A stretch of DNA of 64,000 bases from Larkinella arboricola (GTDB lineage: Bacteria > Bacteroidota > Bacteroidia > Cytophagales > Spirosomataceae), in the NCBI RefSeq assembly GCF_003259745.1, contig NZ_QLMC01000004.1, positions 744,001-808,000 of the forward strand. Direction: 5' to 3'. A program made the position numbers and the translations under genes. A model generated the notes under the pieces. It worked only from the letters and a program-made list of their open reading frames with translations, had not been told where the DNA came from and made no database searches. Below are positions 8,714 to 17,993 of the stretch, in pieces (within the stretch, counting starts at the first letter, position 1; every line of letters starts with the position of its first letter).

Positions 8714-10045
8714 ATGAAATTAGCTGTTATAGGAACCGGGTATGTCGGACTGGTGACCGGTACCTGTTTTGCGGAAACCGGAAATCAGGTAACCTGCGTT
8801 GATATCGACGAACGAAAAGTTGAAAAACTCAACAACGGTATTATTCCGATCTACGAACCCGGTCTTGATGTACTGTTCAACCGAAATACTGCCGAAGGCC
8901 GTCTGAAATTTACGACCAACCTGGCCGAAGGCATCGAAGGCGCGGAGGTCATCTTCCTGGCCCTGCCTACTCCGCCGGGTGAAGACGGTTCCGCTGATTT
9001 GAAATACATTCTGAAAGTAGCCGACGACCTCGGCCCGCTGCTGAAGCAGTACGCGGTGGTCGTTGATAAAAGTACTGTTCCGGTTGGAACCGCCGAAAAG
9101 GTGCGCAATATGATTTCCAAAGGCGCTCAGGTTGATTTCGACGTGGTATCAAACCCGGAGTTTCTGCGCGAAGGGGTGGCCGTTGAGGATTTCATGAAAC
9201 CCGACCGCGTGGTGATTGGTACGCAATCTGAGAAAGCCAAAACGGTGATGAATAAGCTGTATGCTCCGCTGGTGCGGCAGGGCAATCCCGTGATTTTCAT
9301 GGATGAACGTTCGGCGGAAATGACGAAGTATGCCGCCAATGCGTTTCTGGCCGTAAAGATTTCCTTCATGAACGAAATTGCCAACCTGTGTGAGAAAGTA
9401 GGTGCTAACGTCGATGACATTCGGAGGGGCATCGGAACAGACAGCCGCATCGGCAAACGGTTTTTGTTCGCCGGAATTGGCTACGGCGGAAGCTGCTTCC
9501 CGAAAGACGTGCAGGCGCTGGCCAAAACGGCGCAGGATAACGCCTACGATTTCAAGATTCTGAAGTCGGTGATGGACGTGAACGCCCAGCAGAAAAGCAA
9601 ACTGCTGCCGTTGATTAAAGATCACTTTGACGGTAACCTGAAAGGCAAAACCATCGCCATCTGGGGGCTGGCGTTTAAACCGTATACCGATGACATCCGC
9701 GAAGCGCCGGCGCTGGAAAACATCCGGGCGCTGTTGAGCGAAGGGGCGAAAGTGACGGTGTATGACCCCGAAGCGATGGAAAACGTGCGGAATCTACTTG
9801 GTAATCAGATTACCTACGCGCACACCTCGTATGCGGCTCTGGACGATGCCGACGCGCTGGTGATCATGACCGAATGGCCGCTGTTCCGTACACCCGATTT
9901 CAACAAAATGAATCTGCTGTTGAAAAACAAGGTGATTTTTGACGGGCGTAACGTCTACGAACTCGACCAGATGAAAGAAGTGGGCTACACCTACTACAGC
10001 ATCGGGCGCGAAACAGTAATGCCGGAAGTTCATCAGAGTGCCTAG
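8714..10045 (+). CDS. ugd: UDP-glucose 6-dehydrogenase
   Basis: It oxidises UDP-glucose to UDP-glucuronate with two NAD+. The 443 aa protein begins with the Rossmann loop G-T-G-Y-V-G (7-12). It has the central K in M-T-K-Y-A-A-N-A (Lys205) and the catalytic cysteine Cys261 in G-G-S-C-F-P-K-D. All three domains of the UDP-sugar dehydrogenase family are present. The gene 129 bases downstream encodes a UDP-glucuronate decarboxylase, which consumes this product. The pair is probably one operon that makes UDP-xylose for envelope polysaccharide. No glycosyltransferase is adjacent. Confidence 0.95.
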   Translation: MKLAVIGTGYVGLVTGTCFAETGNQVTCVDIDERKVEKLNNGIIPIYEPGLDVLFNRNTAEGRLKFTTNLAEGIEGAEVIFLALPTPPGEDGSADLKYILKVADDLGPLLKQYAVVVDKSTVPVGTAEKVRNMISKGAQVDFDVVSNPEFLREGVAVEDFMKPDRVVIGTQSEKAKTVMNKLYAPLVRQGNPVIFMDERSAEMTKYAANAFLAVKISFMNEIANLCEKVGANVDDIRRGIGTDSRIGKRFLFAGIGYGGSCFPKDVQALAKTAQDNAYDFKILKSVMDVNAQQKSKLLPLIKDHFDGNLKGKTIAIWGLAFKPYTDDIREAPALENIRALLSEGAKVTVYDPEAMENVRNLLGNQITYAHTSYAALDDADALVIMTEWPLFRTPDFNKMNLLLKNKVIFDGRNVYELDQMKEVGYTYYSIGRETVMPEVHQSA

Positions 10046-10174
10046 ATCAAACGAAAACAGACCTGAAAATACGAGCAACGGTTTTAGCCTGCGGTTTAGG
10101 CGGGGCTGCCTGAGCGGTTTTCATCACAAAACCTGGGCTATAAACCTTTCATTTAAAACAACAGTCACGACTCT

Positions 10175-11155
10175 ATGAAACGCGTACTAATAACGGGTGG
10201 GGCCGGTTTCCTCGGATCACACCTCTGCGATCGCTTTATCAAGGAAGGGTATCACGTTATTGCGATGGATAACCTCATTACGGGCGATATCCGCAACATC
10301 GAACACCTGTTCCACCTGCCGAATTTTGAGTTCTACCACCACGACGTATCGAAATTTATTCACGTTCCGGGTGAACTGGATTACATTCTGCACTTTGCGT
10401 CGCCCGCCAGCCCCATCGATTACCTGAAAATCCCGATTCAAACGCTGAAAGTAGGTTCGTTGGGGATTCACAACTGTCTGGGACTGGCGCGGGTTAAAAA
10501 CGCCCGGGTCCTGATTGCGTCAACCTCGGAAGTATACGGCGATCCGGCGGTTCACCCACAGAACGAAGACTATTGGGGCAATGTTAACCCGGTGGGGCCG
10601 CGGGGCGTTTACGACGAAGCCAAACGGTTCCAGGAAGCGATGACGATGGCGTACCACACGTTCCACGGTTTGGAAACCCGGATTGTCAGGATTTTCAATA
10701 CCTACGGCCCCCGGATGCGGCTCAACGACGGTCGGGTACTGCCCGCTTTCATCGGTCAGGCCCTGCGCGGAGAAGACCTGACGGTTTTCGGTGACGGTAG
10801 CCAGACCCGTTCCTTTTGCTACGTAGATGATCTGATCGAAGGCATCTATCGGTTGCTCCTGAGCGACTATGCTTATCCGGTCAACATTGGTAACCCCAAC
10901 GAAATCACGATCCGGGAGTTTGGCGAGGAAATCATCAAACTGACGGGCACTACCCAAAAACTGGTGGTGAAACCGTTGCCGACCGACGACCCCAAACAAC
11001 GCCGTCCGGACATTACGCGGGCGAAGGAAATTCTGGGATGGGAGCCGAAAGTGTCGCGGGAAGAAGGCTTGCGGATTACGTATGAATACTTCAAAAGCCT
11101 GCCCGAAGAAGAGCTTTTCAAAGCTGCTCACCACCGCGAGTTTGTGAAGAAATAA
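10175..11155 (+). CDS. uxs: UDP-glucuronate decarboxylase (UDP-xylose synthase), extended SDR family
   Basis: It converts UDP-glucuronate to UDP-xylose via a 4-keto intermediate. The 326 aa protein has the NAD loop G-G-A-G-F-L-G (8-14), the catalytic stretch S-T-S-E-V-Y-G-D-P (116-124), and the YxxxK dyad Tyr146/Lys150 in V-Y-D-E-A-K-R. The Glu119 next to Ser118 and the phrase [15 protein letters not shown] are characteristic of UXS rather than of 4,6-dehydratases. Its position right after ugd supports this function. A strong hairpin terminator follows. Confidence 0.92.
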   Translation: MKRVLITGGAGFLGSHLCDRFIKEGYHVIAMDNLITGDIRNIEHLFHLPNFEFYHHDVSKFIHVPGELDYILHFASPASPIDYLKIPIQTLKVGSLGIHNCLGLARVKNARVLIASTSEVYGDPAVHPQNEDYWGNVNPVGPRGVYDEAKRFQEAMTMAYHTFHGLETRIVRIFNTYGPRMRLNDGRVLPAFIGQALRGEDLTVFGDGSQTRSFCYVDDLIEGIYRLLLSDYAYPVNIGNPNEITIREFGEEIIKLTGTTQKLVVKPLPTDDPKQRRPDITRAKEILGWEPKVSREEGLRITYEYFKSLPEEELFKAAHHREFVKK

Positions 11156-11263
11156 CGAACGCGGTTCCGAACCTGCGGACGATAGCCCGCAAGGGGTCGC
11201 CTTCGCCGGAATCATAGATTTGAATGAACTGAAGCCCGCGCGGCCCGGTTCGTGGAGCCCTTA

Positions 11264-11298
11264 AACCTCCGTGATTGTGAAGATCACGGAGGTTTTTA
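11264..11298 (+). terminator. Terminator after ugd-uxs
   Basis: Perfect 12-bp arms aacctccgtgat (11264-11275) and atcacggaggtt (11283-11294) with a 7-base loop are followed by a T-rich stretch. Confidence 0.85.
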
Positions 11299-11338
11299 TT
11301 TTTTGTCTGGTATTATTCCTGAATTAAAAGAGTTGGTT

Positions 11339-11346
11339 TACCTTTG
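11339..11346 (+). promoter_or_regulatory. -7 promoter element of the susCD unit
   Basis: TACCTTTG matches TAnnTTTG exactly and lies 29 bases before the first possible ATG of the SusC gene. No -33 box is evident at normal spacing. Confidence 0.5.
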
Positions 11347-11375
11347 GCGTTACCTTCTCTAACCCTATCTCAGGT

Positions 11376-14237
11376 ATGATAAATTCACCGCTGAATCGGT
11401 GCTACTCAACGTTGTGGATGCGATACAATAGCTTGGCAGTTAGTTGTTTATCCTTATTTTTTGCTGCTCAAACACCCAGTTTTGCTACCTCTGCCCCCCC
11501 TGCGGAAGATTCTCTTTCGGTTCGGAGTGGACGGCTGGTAAGTCCGCAGTCTATCAGTTCAAACGATACCGTTTCTGCCCAAAAGCTCCGGCGCATCGTG
11601 ACGGCAAATGCTCTCCAGGCGTTACAGGGCCAGGTCGCGGGCCTGCTCGTTCGGTCTAATTCCGGAGAACCGGGCGGGGCGGCTACCCTGCAAATTCACG
11701 GTCCCGGTCGCTTCGGAGATACCACCCCGCTGGTGGTCGTTGATGGGATGATTATCGGACAGTCGGACAACCTGAACTGGCTCACGCCGAATTCCATTGA
11801 ATCGGTCGAAGTGCTGAAAGATGCGGCTTCAACGGGGCTGTATGGAATGCGGGGCAGCAACGGCGTTATTCTCATTACCACCAAAAAAGGAACGACAGGC
11901 GCCCCCCGCGTTAATCTGGATGTGTACACGGGCGTTGGGCGGGCCAGTCAGGGGCCGCAACTTCTCAACACCCGCCAGTACATTGACTTCATCAACGACA
12001 GCCGTTCAAACGGCGGGCTGATTCCGGCCTTTAAGCTGACCAACCAGTCATCACTCGATACGTTGCTGGGCACCAGTACCGATTGGCTGGGTGCGTTGAT
12101 GCGCCCGGCCCCGGTTCGGAGTGCCTATCTTTCGGTGGCGGGTGGCAACGAATCGGCCCGGTATCTGATGGCCGCCGATTACTTCCGGCAGGATGGTGTC
12201 ATTCGGGGTTCCGATTTTGAACGGTTATCGCTACGGCTTAACACCGACTTTGATCTGGCCGAAAACCTGAAAGTCGGGCAGCACCTGACGGTCGGGCAGT
12301 CGGTTCAGCACGCCAACGACGGTGCCAGTGGCCGGACGCCCATCGAACTGGCGATGAAAAGTGCGCCGTATCTCTCCATTACCAATCCCAGATGGGTGGG
12401 TGGGTATAACGGGACGACCTATCTGGATGCCAACAACGATACGCCCAACCCCATCGGACTAGCGGCCCTGACCAACGACCGGCGAACGGCGCTGAATCTG
12501 ACCGGCGATTTGTTCGGGGAATGGACGCTGCTGGAGGGCCTGACTTACCGCGCTACTCTGGGGTTTGACGTGCGTAATGCTGACCGGGTTTATTCCCGCC
12601 CGGCCTTCAACATGGGCGAGTATAATCTGAACCTCACGGCATCGCTGGCCCGGGCCAAACAGACGAATTACAACACGCTGCTGCACCATCAGGTAAGTTA
12701 CACGCGAACCCAGGACGTTCATTCGTTTGGAATTTTGCTGGCCGGAAGCCGTCAGACCTACCGCAGCGACGATGTGCAGGCTTCGGCGGATAATTTGCCC
12801 GGTAACGACATTCGGTCGCTGACGGCGGGGCAATCGTCGCGGAACCGGACCGTGGGCGGCACCTACGGTTTTTACCGGATTGTGAGCCTGTTGGGCCAGT
12901 TGTCGTACGATTATGACAAAAAATACTGGCTAACGGCGGCCATCCGGCGTGATGGTTCGTCGCGTTTCGGGCCGGGGCACCGGTTTGGCGTATTCCCGTC
13001 GGTGGGCGGGGCCTGGTACATCAGCAAAGAAGCCTTTATGGAAGCCGTTCCCTACCTGAACGCCGTCAAACTGCGGGCGGGCTGGGGCAAAACCGGCAAC
13101 GACAACGTGGGCGATTTTCAGTACGCATCGCTGATTGCTCAAAACTACAATTACCCGTTTGGCCCAACTAATTCGTTTCTGGGTGTCGGTGCTTTTCCGA
13201 GTACGCTGCCCAACCCCGGCGTTCGCTGGGAAACCACGACGACCAGCAACGTGGGCCTGGATGTGAACGCACTGGAGGACCTGATAAAGATACGGGTCGA
13301 TTATTTCCGGCGACGGACAACGGATTTGCTGGTAGAGGTTCCCTTGCCGGCATCGGTAGGGGCTGAGGCTCCGCTGACCAACGCCGGGGTAGTTGATAAC
13401 TCCGGAATTGATCTGAGTCTGGCGGTGCAGCAAAGCACAGATTTGATTACGTATAGTGTCGGCGGTTTTGCGAGTTGGCAAAAAAACAAAGTCGTTTCGC
13501 TGGGCGAACGGCCCGGCCCGGCTTTCTCCGGTCTGGTTCAGGAGGAAAACGTAACGGCCACGGCGGTTGGGCAGCCGGTTGGCAGTTTTTACGGTTTTCG
13601 GCGGGAAGGGATTTTCCAGAACCGCACCGAAATCATCAACAACCCGAGCCTGACCGGCACCGAACCCGGCGATATTCGCTACGCCGATCTGAACGGCGAT
13701 GAACGGATTACGGACGACGATAAAACGTTTCTGGGTAGCCCCGTTCCGACTTTCTATTACGGTGTTATGGCTTCCGTCAGCGGTTTGGGCTTCGATCTGT
13801 CGGTGTTGTTACAGGGCGAATCGGGGCGGCAATTGTATAATGCCACGTCCTATTGGTTATACGGTTTTCAGGGACGATACAATGCCGGAACGCAGGTGCT
13901 CAATCGCTGGACCCGCGACAACCCATCGACGACCGAGCCCCGCGTGGATGCGTCCGGCACCCGCAATTTCCGTCCGTCCGACCGTTTTATCGAGAACGGT
14001 AGTTATTTCCGGGTCAAGTCGCTGCAACTTGGCTATACCTTGCCGAAGGAATTAACGTCGCGCTTTGGCGCCAGTCACGTGCGGGTGTACGTTGGTGCGC
14101 AAAACCTGTTTACCCAAACCAAATACAGCGGTTTTGACCCCGAGTTCGCCAGCAATCAGGCCGTGGCCGAAGGGATTGATCGGGCGCAGCAACCTCAGTC
14201 ACGGATGTTTTTGGGCGGGATTCAACTCAACTTTTGA
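11376..14237 (+). CDS. SusC/RagA-family TonB-linked outer-membrane receptor, without N-terminal regulatory domain
   Basis: This is an outer-membrane barrel that imports a ligand caught by its SusD partner, driven by TonB. The signal peptide ends near S-F-A (residue about 37); ATG 11418 (M-R-Y-N-S) is an equally good start. The plug begins almost at once (A-L-Q-G-Q-V-A-G near 84, then V-V-V-D-G and the SusC signature S-I-E-S-V-E-V-L-K-D-A-A). The usual CarboxypepD_reg-like domain in front of the plug is absent, which explains the short length of 953 aa. The barrel ends in an aromatic residue (Q-L-N-F), as expected for Bam-dependent insertion. It overlaps the SusD gene. The substrate is not deducible because no glycosidase is linked. 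Confidence 0.93.
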   Translation: MINSPLNRCYSTLWMRYNSLAVSCLSLFFAAQTPSFATSAPPAEDSLSVRSGRLVSPQSISSNDTVSAQKLRRIVTANALQALQGQVAGLLVRSNSGEPGGAATLQIHGPGRFGDTTPLVVVDGMIIGQSDNLNWLTPNSIESVEVLKDAASTGLYGMRGSNGVILITTKKGTTGAPRVNLDVYTGVGRASQGPQLLNTRQYIDFINDSRSNGGLIPAFKLTNQSSLDTLLGTSTDWLGALMRPAPVRSAYLSVAGGNESARYLMAADYFRQDGVIRGSDFERLSLRLNTDFDLAENLKVGQHLTVGQSVQHANDGASGRTPIELAMKSAPYLSITNPRWVGGYNGTTYLDANNDTPNPIGLAALTNDRRTALNLTGDLFGEWTLLEGLTYRATLGFDVRNADRVYSRPAFNMGEYNLNLTASLARAKQTNYNTLLHHQVSYTRTQDVHSFGILLAGSRQTYRSDDVQASADNLPGNDIRSLTAGQSSRNRTVGGTYGFYRIVSLLGQLSYDYDKKYWLTAAIRRDGSSRFGPGHRFGVFPSVGGAWYISKEAFMEAVPYLNAVKLRAGWGKTGNDNVGDFQYASLIAQNYNYPFGPTNSFLGVGAFPSTLPNPGVRWETTTTSNVGLDVNALEDLIKIRVDYFRRRTTDLLVEVPLPASVGAEAPLTNAGVVDNSGIDLSLAVQQSTDLITYSVGGFASWQKNKVVSLGERPGPAFSGLVQEENVTATAVGQPVGSFYGFRREGIFQNRTEIINNPSLTGTEPGDIRYADLNGDERITDDDKTFLGSPVPTFYYGVMASVSGLGFDLSVLLQGESGRQLYNATSYWLYGFQGRYNAGTQVLNRWTRDNPSTTEPRVDASGTRNFRPSDRFIENGSYFRVKSLQLGYTLPKELTSRFGASHVRVYVGAQNLFTQTKYSGFDPEFASNQAVAEGIDRAQQPQSRMFLGGIQLNF

Positions 14238-14248
14238 TGAACTACTGT

Positions 14249-15748
14249 ATGAAAAAGATAAGCACCCTGTTGCTGGTGGCCGGGCTGATGGCCGGTTGTA
14301 GCGAAAAGGCACTGGATGTTCAGAATGTCAATGAGCTGACCACCGATAATTATTACAAAACGGAAGAAGACGCGATGAAAGCCGTCAACGCGGCTTATGC
14401 GACGCTGGCATCACCGGAACTGTACTCGCAGATGATCCATCTGACGCAGGAGTTGATGTCTGACGAAACCAGCGCGACGGCATCGACCAGCCCGAGTCTG
14501 GTGCAGATGCGCGAAGCCGAGGCTGACGCGTCCAACGAAGTGTTCAATTTTCTCTGGTCAGGTTGTTATCAGGGTGTTTACCGGAGTAACTTGGCGATCA
14601 GCCGAATTCCGGGCGTTCCGATGAATGAGGATAAAAAAAGCCGTTTGCTGGGCGAAGCGTATTTTTTGCGCGGGCTATATTATTTCACGCTGGTAACCAA
14701 TTTTGGGGACGTGCCGCTGATTCTGAAAGTGGTTGATGTGAGCAATCCGGTGGAAAAACAACCCAGCCGAACCGCGACGGCGCAGGTGTATGCGGCCATT
14801 CTGAAAGATTTTGAGGAGGCCGAAAAGCGGCTTCCGGTTGCGTACGAAGAGGACGACATTGGCCGGTCCACGCGCGGAGCGGCTAAGGGATTTCGGGCTA
14901 AAGCCCTGCTGTACCGAGCTAATCTGACCAACAACCAGGCTGATTATGCCGCATCCGCGCAATTGTTTAAGGAAATCATCGACTCGAATGTGTACAACCT
15001 GATGCCCGACTACCGCGACAACCATACGAACATAAACGAAAATAACCGGGAGTCGCTGTTTGAAGTGCAGTTCTCAACCACTGTGGACCCCGGTGCTTTC
15101 TGCGACGAGTGCGGTACGGGTGGTCTGCGACCGCTTGAAATGGGGGTGCGGGGCCGGGCCTACAACAACGTTATCCCGTCGGAGTGGTACGTTAAGCAGT
15201 TTGAAACCGGTGATACACGGCTTCTGGCGTCTGTTTTTGGCCCACGGGGCAGCAAGTTCGACGGGCTGGATTACTTTCGGGTGCTTGAATACGATTCCTG
15301 GTTTGATATTAAACCGACGGATTATGCTACTCGCAAATACCAGAAAGATGCGGGTAATGAATTTGACTGGACGACGGGTTCGGACGTTAATATCCGGCTG
15401 CTGCGGTTTGCCGATGTGTTGCTGATGTATGCCGAAGCCGTCAATTCAGCGCAGGGGCCGACCGGCGAAGCCTATGCTGCCGTCAACCGGGTACGGGAGC
15501 GGGCGGATCTGAAACCGCTGGATCCGGGCCTTTCAAAAGCCGCCTTTATGGATTGGATCATGCACGAACGGGTGGTTGAACTGGGCATGGAGGGCCACCG
15601 CTGGCGCGATCTGGTGCGCTGGAAAAAAGCCTATCTGGAACTAACTTCCAAAGGCCGTCCGTTTGACGAGAAGAAACATTATCTTTTTCCCATTCCCGCC
15701 AAAGAACGCCAGTTGAATCCAAACCTGACGCAAAACCCGGGCTGGTAA
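14249..15748 (+). CDS. SusD/RagB-family surface lipoprotein
   Basis: This is the substrate-capturing lid lipoprotein of the SusCD pair. From ATG 14249 it has a lipoprotein signal M-K-K-I-S-T-L-L-L-V-A-G-L-M-A-G-C with the lipobox cysteine at residue 17. In-frame ATGs at 14234 and 14237 would overlap the SusC stop but add a non-signal-like extension. The body shows SusD landmarks: T-D-N-Y-Y-K-T-E-E-D-A early, R-G-L-Y-Y-F-T-L-V in the helical TPR region, and R-L-L-R-F-A-D-V-L-L-M-Y-A-E-A plus E-R-V-V-E-L-G-M-E-G-H-R-W in the C-terminal part. It ends with the family-typical L-N-P-N-L-T-Q-N-P-G-W. It is translationally coupled to SusC. Confidence 0.93.
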   Translation: MKKISTLLLVAGLMAGCSEKALDVQNVNELTTDNYYKTEEDAMKAVNAAYATLASPELYSQMIHLTQELMSDETSATASTSPSLVQMREAEADASNEVFNFLWSGCYQGVYRSNLAISRIPGVPMNEDKKSRLLGEAYFLRGLYYFTLVTNFGDVPLILKVVDVSNPVEKQPSRTATAQVYAAILKDFEEAEKRLPVAYEEDDIGRSTRGAAKGFRAKALLYRANLTNNQADYAASAQLFKEIIDSNVYNLMPDYRDNHTNINENNRESLFEVQFSTTVDPGAFCDECGTGGLRPLEMGVRGRAYNNVIPSEWYVKQFETGDTRLLASVFGPRGSKFDGLDYFRVLEYDSWFDIKPTDYATRKYQKDAGNEFDWTTGSDVNIRLLRFADVLLMYAEAVNSAQGPTGEAYAAVNRVRERADLKPLDPGLSKAAFMDWIMHERVVELGMEGHRWRDLVRWKKAYLELTSKGRPFDEKKHYLFPIPAKERQLNPNLTQNPGW

Positions 15749-15755
15749 ATGACAA

Positions 15756-16157
15756 ATGAGCAACGGCCAGAAAATACAAGGCTGGAACGGCTTCACGAAA
15801 TGGTTGCTGATTGTAGCACTATTCTGTGGGTTGTTTCTCTTTTCAGGCAGTCATGATTCTGTTTTGGCTGGAACACGAACCAAAACAGAGTGGAGTGTTT
15901 TAAGCCGATTCGCGGTCTCGGAAAGCGTTGATGGAGCCGAAAGTTCCACTTCAGGACAATCGGTTCAGGCAAAGAATACGTTAGACCGATTTGCCTTCGG
16001 ACTCAACACTCTGTTTGCTTATAACCGTCTCGTAAAAACTAAACTGACTGTTCTCTCCAAGTTTGTTGCTTTTCAAAAATTCGTACCTCATTTTCTGCGC
16101 CTAAAAACGATTCCGCAAGGCCCCGTTGACGAACCGGTGACTTTTTGTCAGAAGTAA
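15756..16157 (+). CDS. Hypothetical protein with one N-terminal hydrophobic segment
   Basis: I do not recognise a family. The 133 aa protein starts 7 bases after the SusD stop. It has a hydrophobic stretch at about residues 16-33 (W-L-L-I-V-A-L-F-C-G-L-F), which could be a signal anchor, and then a basic, aromatic C-terminal half. The position suggests co-transcription with susCD. The next gene is 55 bases further. It could be an accessory envelope protein or a fast-evolving orphan; coding status is likely but not certain. Confidence 0.5.
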   Translation: MSNGQKIQGWNGFTKWLLIVALFCGLFLFSGSHDSVLAGTRTKTEWSVLSRFAVSESVDGAESSTSGQSVQAKNTLDRFAFGLNTLFAYNRLVKTKLTVLSKFVAFQKFVPHFLRLKTIPQGPVDEPVTFCQK

Positions 16158-16212
16158 TTTTTCGTGCTTTCATTCAGCATCTTCAGGCAATCTTCAGTCA
16201 CCTTATCGTTCA

Positions 16213-16413
16213 ATGAAAAACATTAAGAAATTATTCCGGCTGCTCTTTCTGGGTGCACTTCTTCTTTTAGCCTTACTCGGTATTGGTATGGGTGGGGTAG
16301 GACCGATCCTGTCGGCAAACCGGGAACGGTATGCAGAGAATGGAATAAAAACAGCGTGGGTTAAAAATGGGGAGGAAGAAGAAAACGCTGAGGAAGAGAA
16401 GGATAGGCCTTAA
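16213..16413 (+). CDS. Small hypothetical membrane protein with acidic tail
   Basis: The 66 aa protein has a basic start (M-K-N-I-K-K), a hydrophobic helix at about 8-31, and a C-terminal tail dominated by Glu and Lys (E-E-E-E-N-A-E-E-E-K). It resembles small signal-anchored peptides found at the end of Bacteroidota operons. No family is recognised. It ends 6 bases before a strong hairpin and is probably the last gene of the susCD transcript. Confidence 0.5.
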   Translation: MKNIKKLFRLLFLGALLLLALLGIGMGGVGPILSANRERYAENGIKTAWVKNGEEEENAEEEKDRP

Positions 16414-16419
16414 TAAAAA

Positions 16420-16462
16420 GCTACGGGATTCTCAAAAGGGTTGCTGATGAGAATCCCGTAGC
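16420..16462. terminator. Bidirectional terminator between the susCD unit and frr
   Basis: Perfect 15-bp arms gctacgggattctca (16420-16434) and tgagaatcccgtagc (16448-16462) with a 13-base loop sit between convergent genes. An A-run precedes the left arm. Confidence 0.8.
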
Positions 16463-16479
16463 AAAGCATACAAAACGGC

Positions 16480-17040
16480 TTACACCGACATGATATCCTG
16501 TTCTTTTGCGACGAAAATGCTGTCGATTTTGGCGATAAAACCGTCCGTCAGTTTCTGAACGCGTTCTTCACCCTTCTTTACATCATCTTCCGAAACGCCT
16601 TCTTTGGTCAGTTTCCGAATGTCATCGTTTGTGTCTTTCCGGATGTTGCGGATATTGACTTTACCCACCTCAATTTCCTGCTTTACCTTTTTGACCAGAT
16701 CGCGACGACGCTCTTCGGTCAGGGGGGGGATGTTCAGACGGATGTTTTCGCCGTCGTTGGTCGGAGAAAGGCCGAGATTGCTGTTGCGAATGGCCTTTTC
16801 GATTTCAGCAATCATCTTTTTCTCGAACGGCTTGATCGCAATGGTCCGGGCGTCGGGCGTTGTAATGGAAGCCACGTTGTTAAGGGGTGAATTCACGCCG
16901 TAATATTCCACCTGAAGACCGTCCAGCATCGAAGGAGATGCCTTGCCCGCCCGGATTTTAGATAATTCGATGTTCAAATGTTTCAACGCCTTTTCCATCG
17001 TATCCCGGGCGTCTTCGAGATAAAGCTCAATTTCTTCCAT
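16480..17040 (-). CDS. frr: Ribosome recycling factor
   Basis: It splits post-termination ribosomes together with EF-G. The 186 aa length equals the family norm. The sequence shows the conserved H-L-N-I-E-L-S-K-I-R-A-G-K-A-S-P core (about 22-37) and the C-terminal P-P-L-T-E-E-R-R-R-D-L-V-K-K block. It lies 117 bases downstream of pyrH on the same strand, a common bacterial arrangement, so co-transcription is likely. Confidence 0.97.
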   Translation of the reverse strand: MEEIELYLEDARDTMEKALKHLNIELSKIRAGKASPSMLDGLQVEYYGVNSPLNNVASITTPDARTIAIKPFEKKMIAEIEKAIRNSNLGLSPTNDGENIRLNIPPLTEERRRDLVKKVKQEIEVGKVNIRNIRKDTNDDIRKLTKEGVSEDDVKKGEERVQKLTDGFIAKIDSIFVAKEQDIMSV

Positions 17041-17157
17041 CGTCTTTAAATAATGATGAATTATGAATGATGAATAATGACTTTATGAGCCGGTCAAACC
17101 GGCAACGGACCTGTTGACCATACAGTATACGTCATCGTCATCATCCATCACATAAAA

Positions 17158-17874
17158 TTATCCCGTAATCAGCGTGCCAATATCTTCGCCCTCAACCAGT
17201 TTAACCAGGTTGTTGGCACGGTTCATATCGAACACGATGATGGGAAGGTTGTTTTCCTTGCATAACGTAAAGGCTGTCAGGTCCATTACGTTCAATTTTT
17301 TTTCGTAAACGTCCTGAAACGAAATGGTTGTATACCGGGTAGCGGTTTTATCCTTGAACGGATCAGCGGTATACACCCCATCGACTTTGGTACCTTTCAG
17401 AACCACATCCGCTTCGACCTCGATGGCGCGCAGGCTGGCCGTGGTATCCGTCGTGAAGTACGGGTTTCCGGTTCCGGCGCCAAAGATTACGACACGGCCT
17501 TTTTCGAGGTGACGAACGGCCCGCCGACGGACGTACGGTTCGCAAACCTGTTCCATCTTGATGGCCGACATCACGCGCGTATACAAACCGTGTTGTTCGA
17601 GCGAACTCTGGATGGCCATGGCGTTGATGACCGTCGCCAGCATTCCCATGTAATCGCCCTGAACCCGGTCCATGCCGCTGCGTTCGCCCTGAATACCGCG
17701 AAAGATGTTACCCCCGCCGATAACGATGGCAACCTGGACGCCTAGTTCAATAACCCGCTTGATTTCCAGGCTATACTGTTCTAAAACCGTCGGGTCGATA
17801 CCGTACCCTTTTTCTCCGCTTAACGCTTCTCCGCTAAGCTTCAGCAGAATTCGTTTATATTTTAGTTGAGCCAT
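17158..17874 (-). CDS. pyrH: UMP kinase
   Basis: It phosphorylates UMP to UDP. The 238 aa protein shows the amino-acid-kinase fold signatures [10 protein letters not shown] near the N-terminus, G-G-G-N-I-F-R-G near 54-61, and [11 protein letters not shown] near 140. It is upstream of frr on the minus strand. A perfect -7 box lies 18 bases before the start. Confidence 0.97.
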   Translation of the reverse strand: MAQLKYKRILLKLSGEALSGEKGYGIDPTVLEQYSLEIKRVIELGVQVAIVIGGGNIFRGIQGERSGMDRVQGDYMGMLATVINAMAIQSSLEQHGLYTRVMSAIKMEQVCEPYVRRRAVRHLEKGRVVIFGAGTGNPYFTTDTTASLRAIEVEADVVLKGTKVDGVYTADPFKDKTATRYTTISFQDVYEKKLNVMDLTAFTLCKENNLPIIVFDMNRANNLVKLVEGEDIGTLITG

Positions 17875-17891
17875 GAAGGAAAGTTTGGCGG

Positions 17892-17899
17892 CAAATATA
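17892..17899 (-). promoter_or_regulatory. -7 promoter element of pyrH-frr
   Basis: On the minus strand 17899-17892 reads TATATTTG, an exact TAnnTTTG match, 18 bases before the pyrH ATG. The leader would be very short. Confidence 0.5.
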
Positions 17900-17940
17900 G
17901 TGAACAGTGATGAGTTAAGAGTGAAGAGTGAAGAGTTAAA
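17900..17940. repeat. Degenerate tandem word (gagttaagagtgaagag) upstream of pyrH
   Basis: The stretch consists of repeated gagt/gaag words (agtgatgagttaagagtga, then agagtgaagagttaaa). It closely resembles the arms of the inverted repeat at 2783-2862 and the repeat word there. It looks like a copy of a short dispersed intergenic element. Confidence 0.5.
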
Positions 17941-17993
17941 ATGCTCCGCTTAGGAGAATGCGCAGCCAATTCATTGCTCCTGATTCCTGACGC

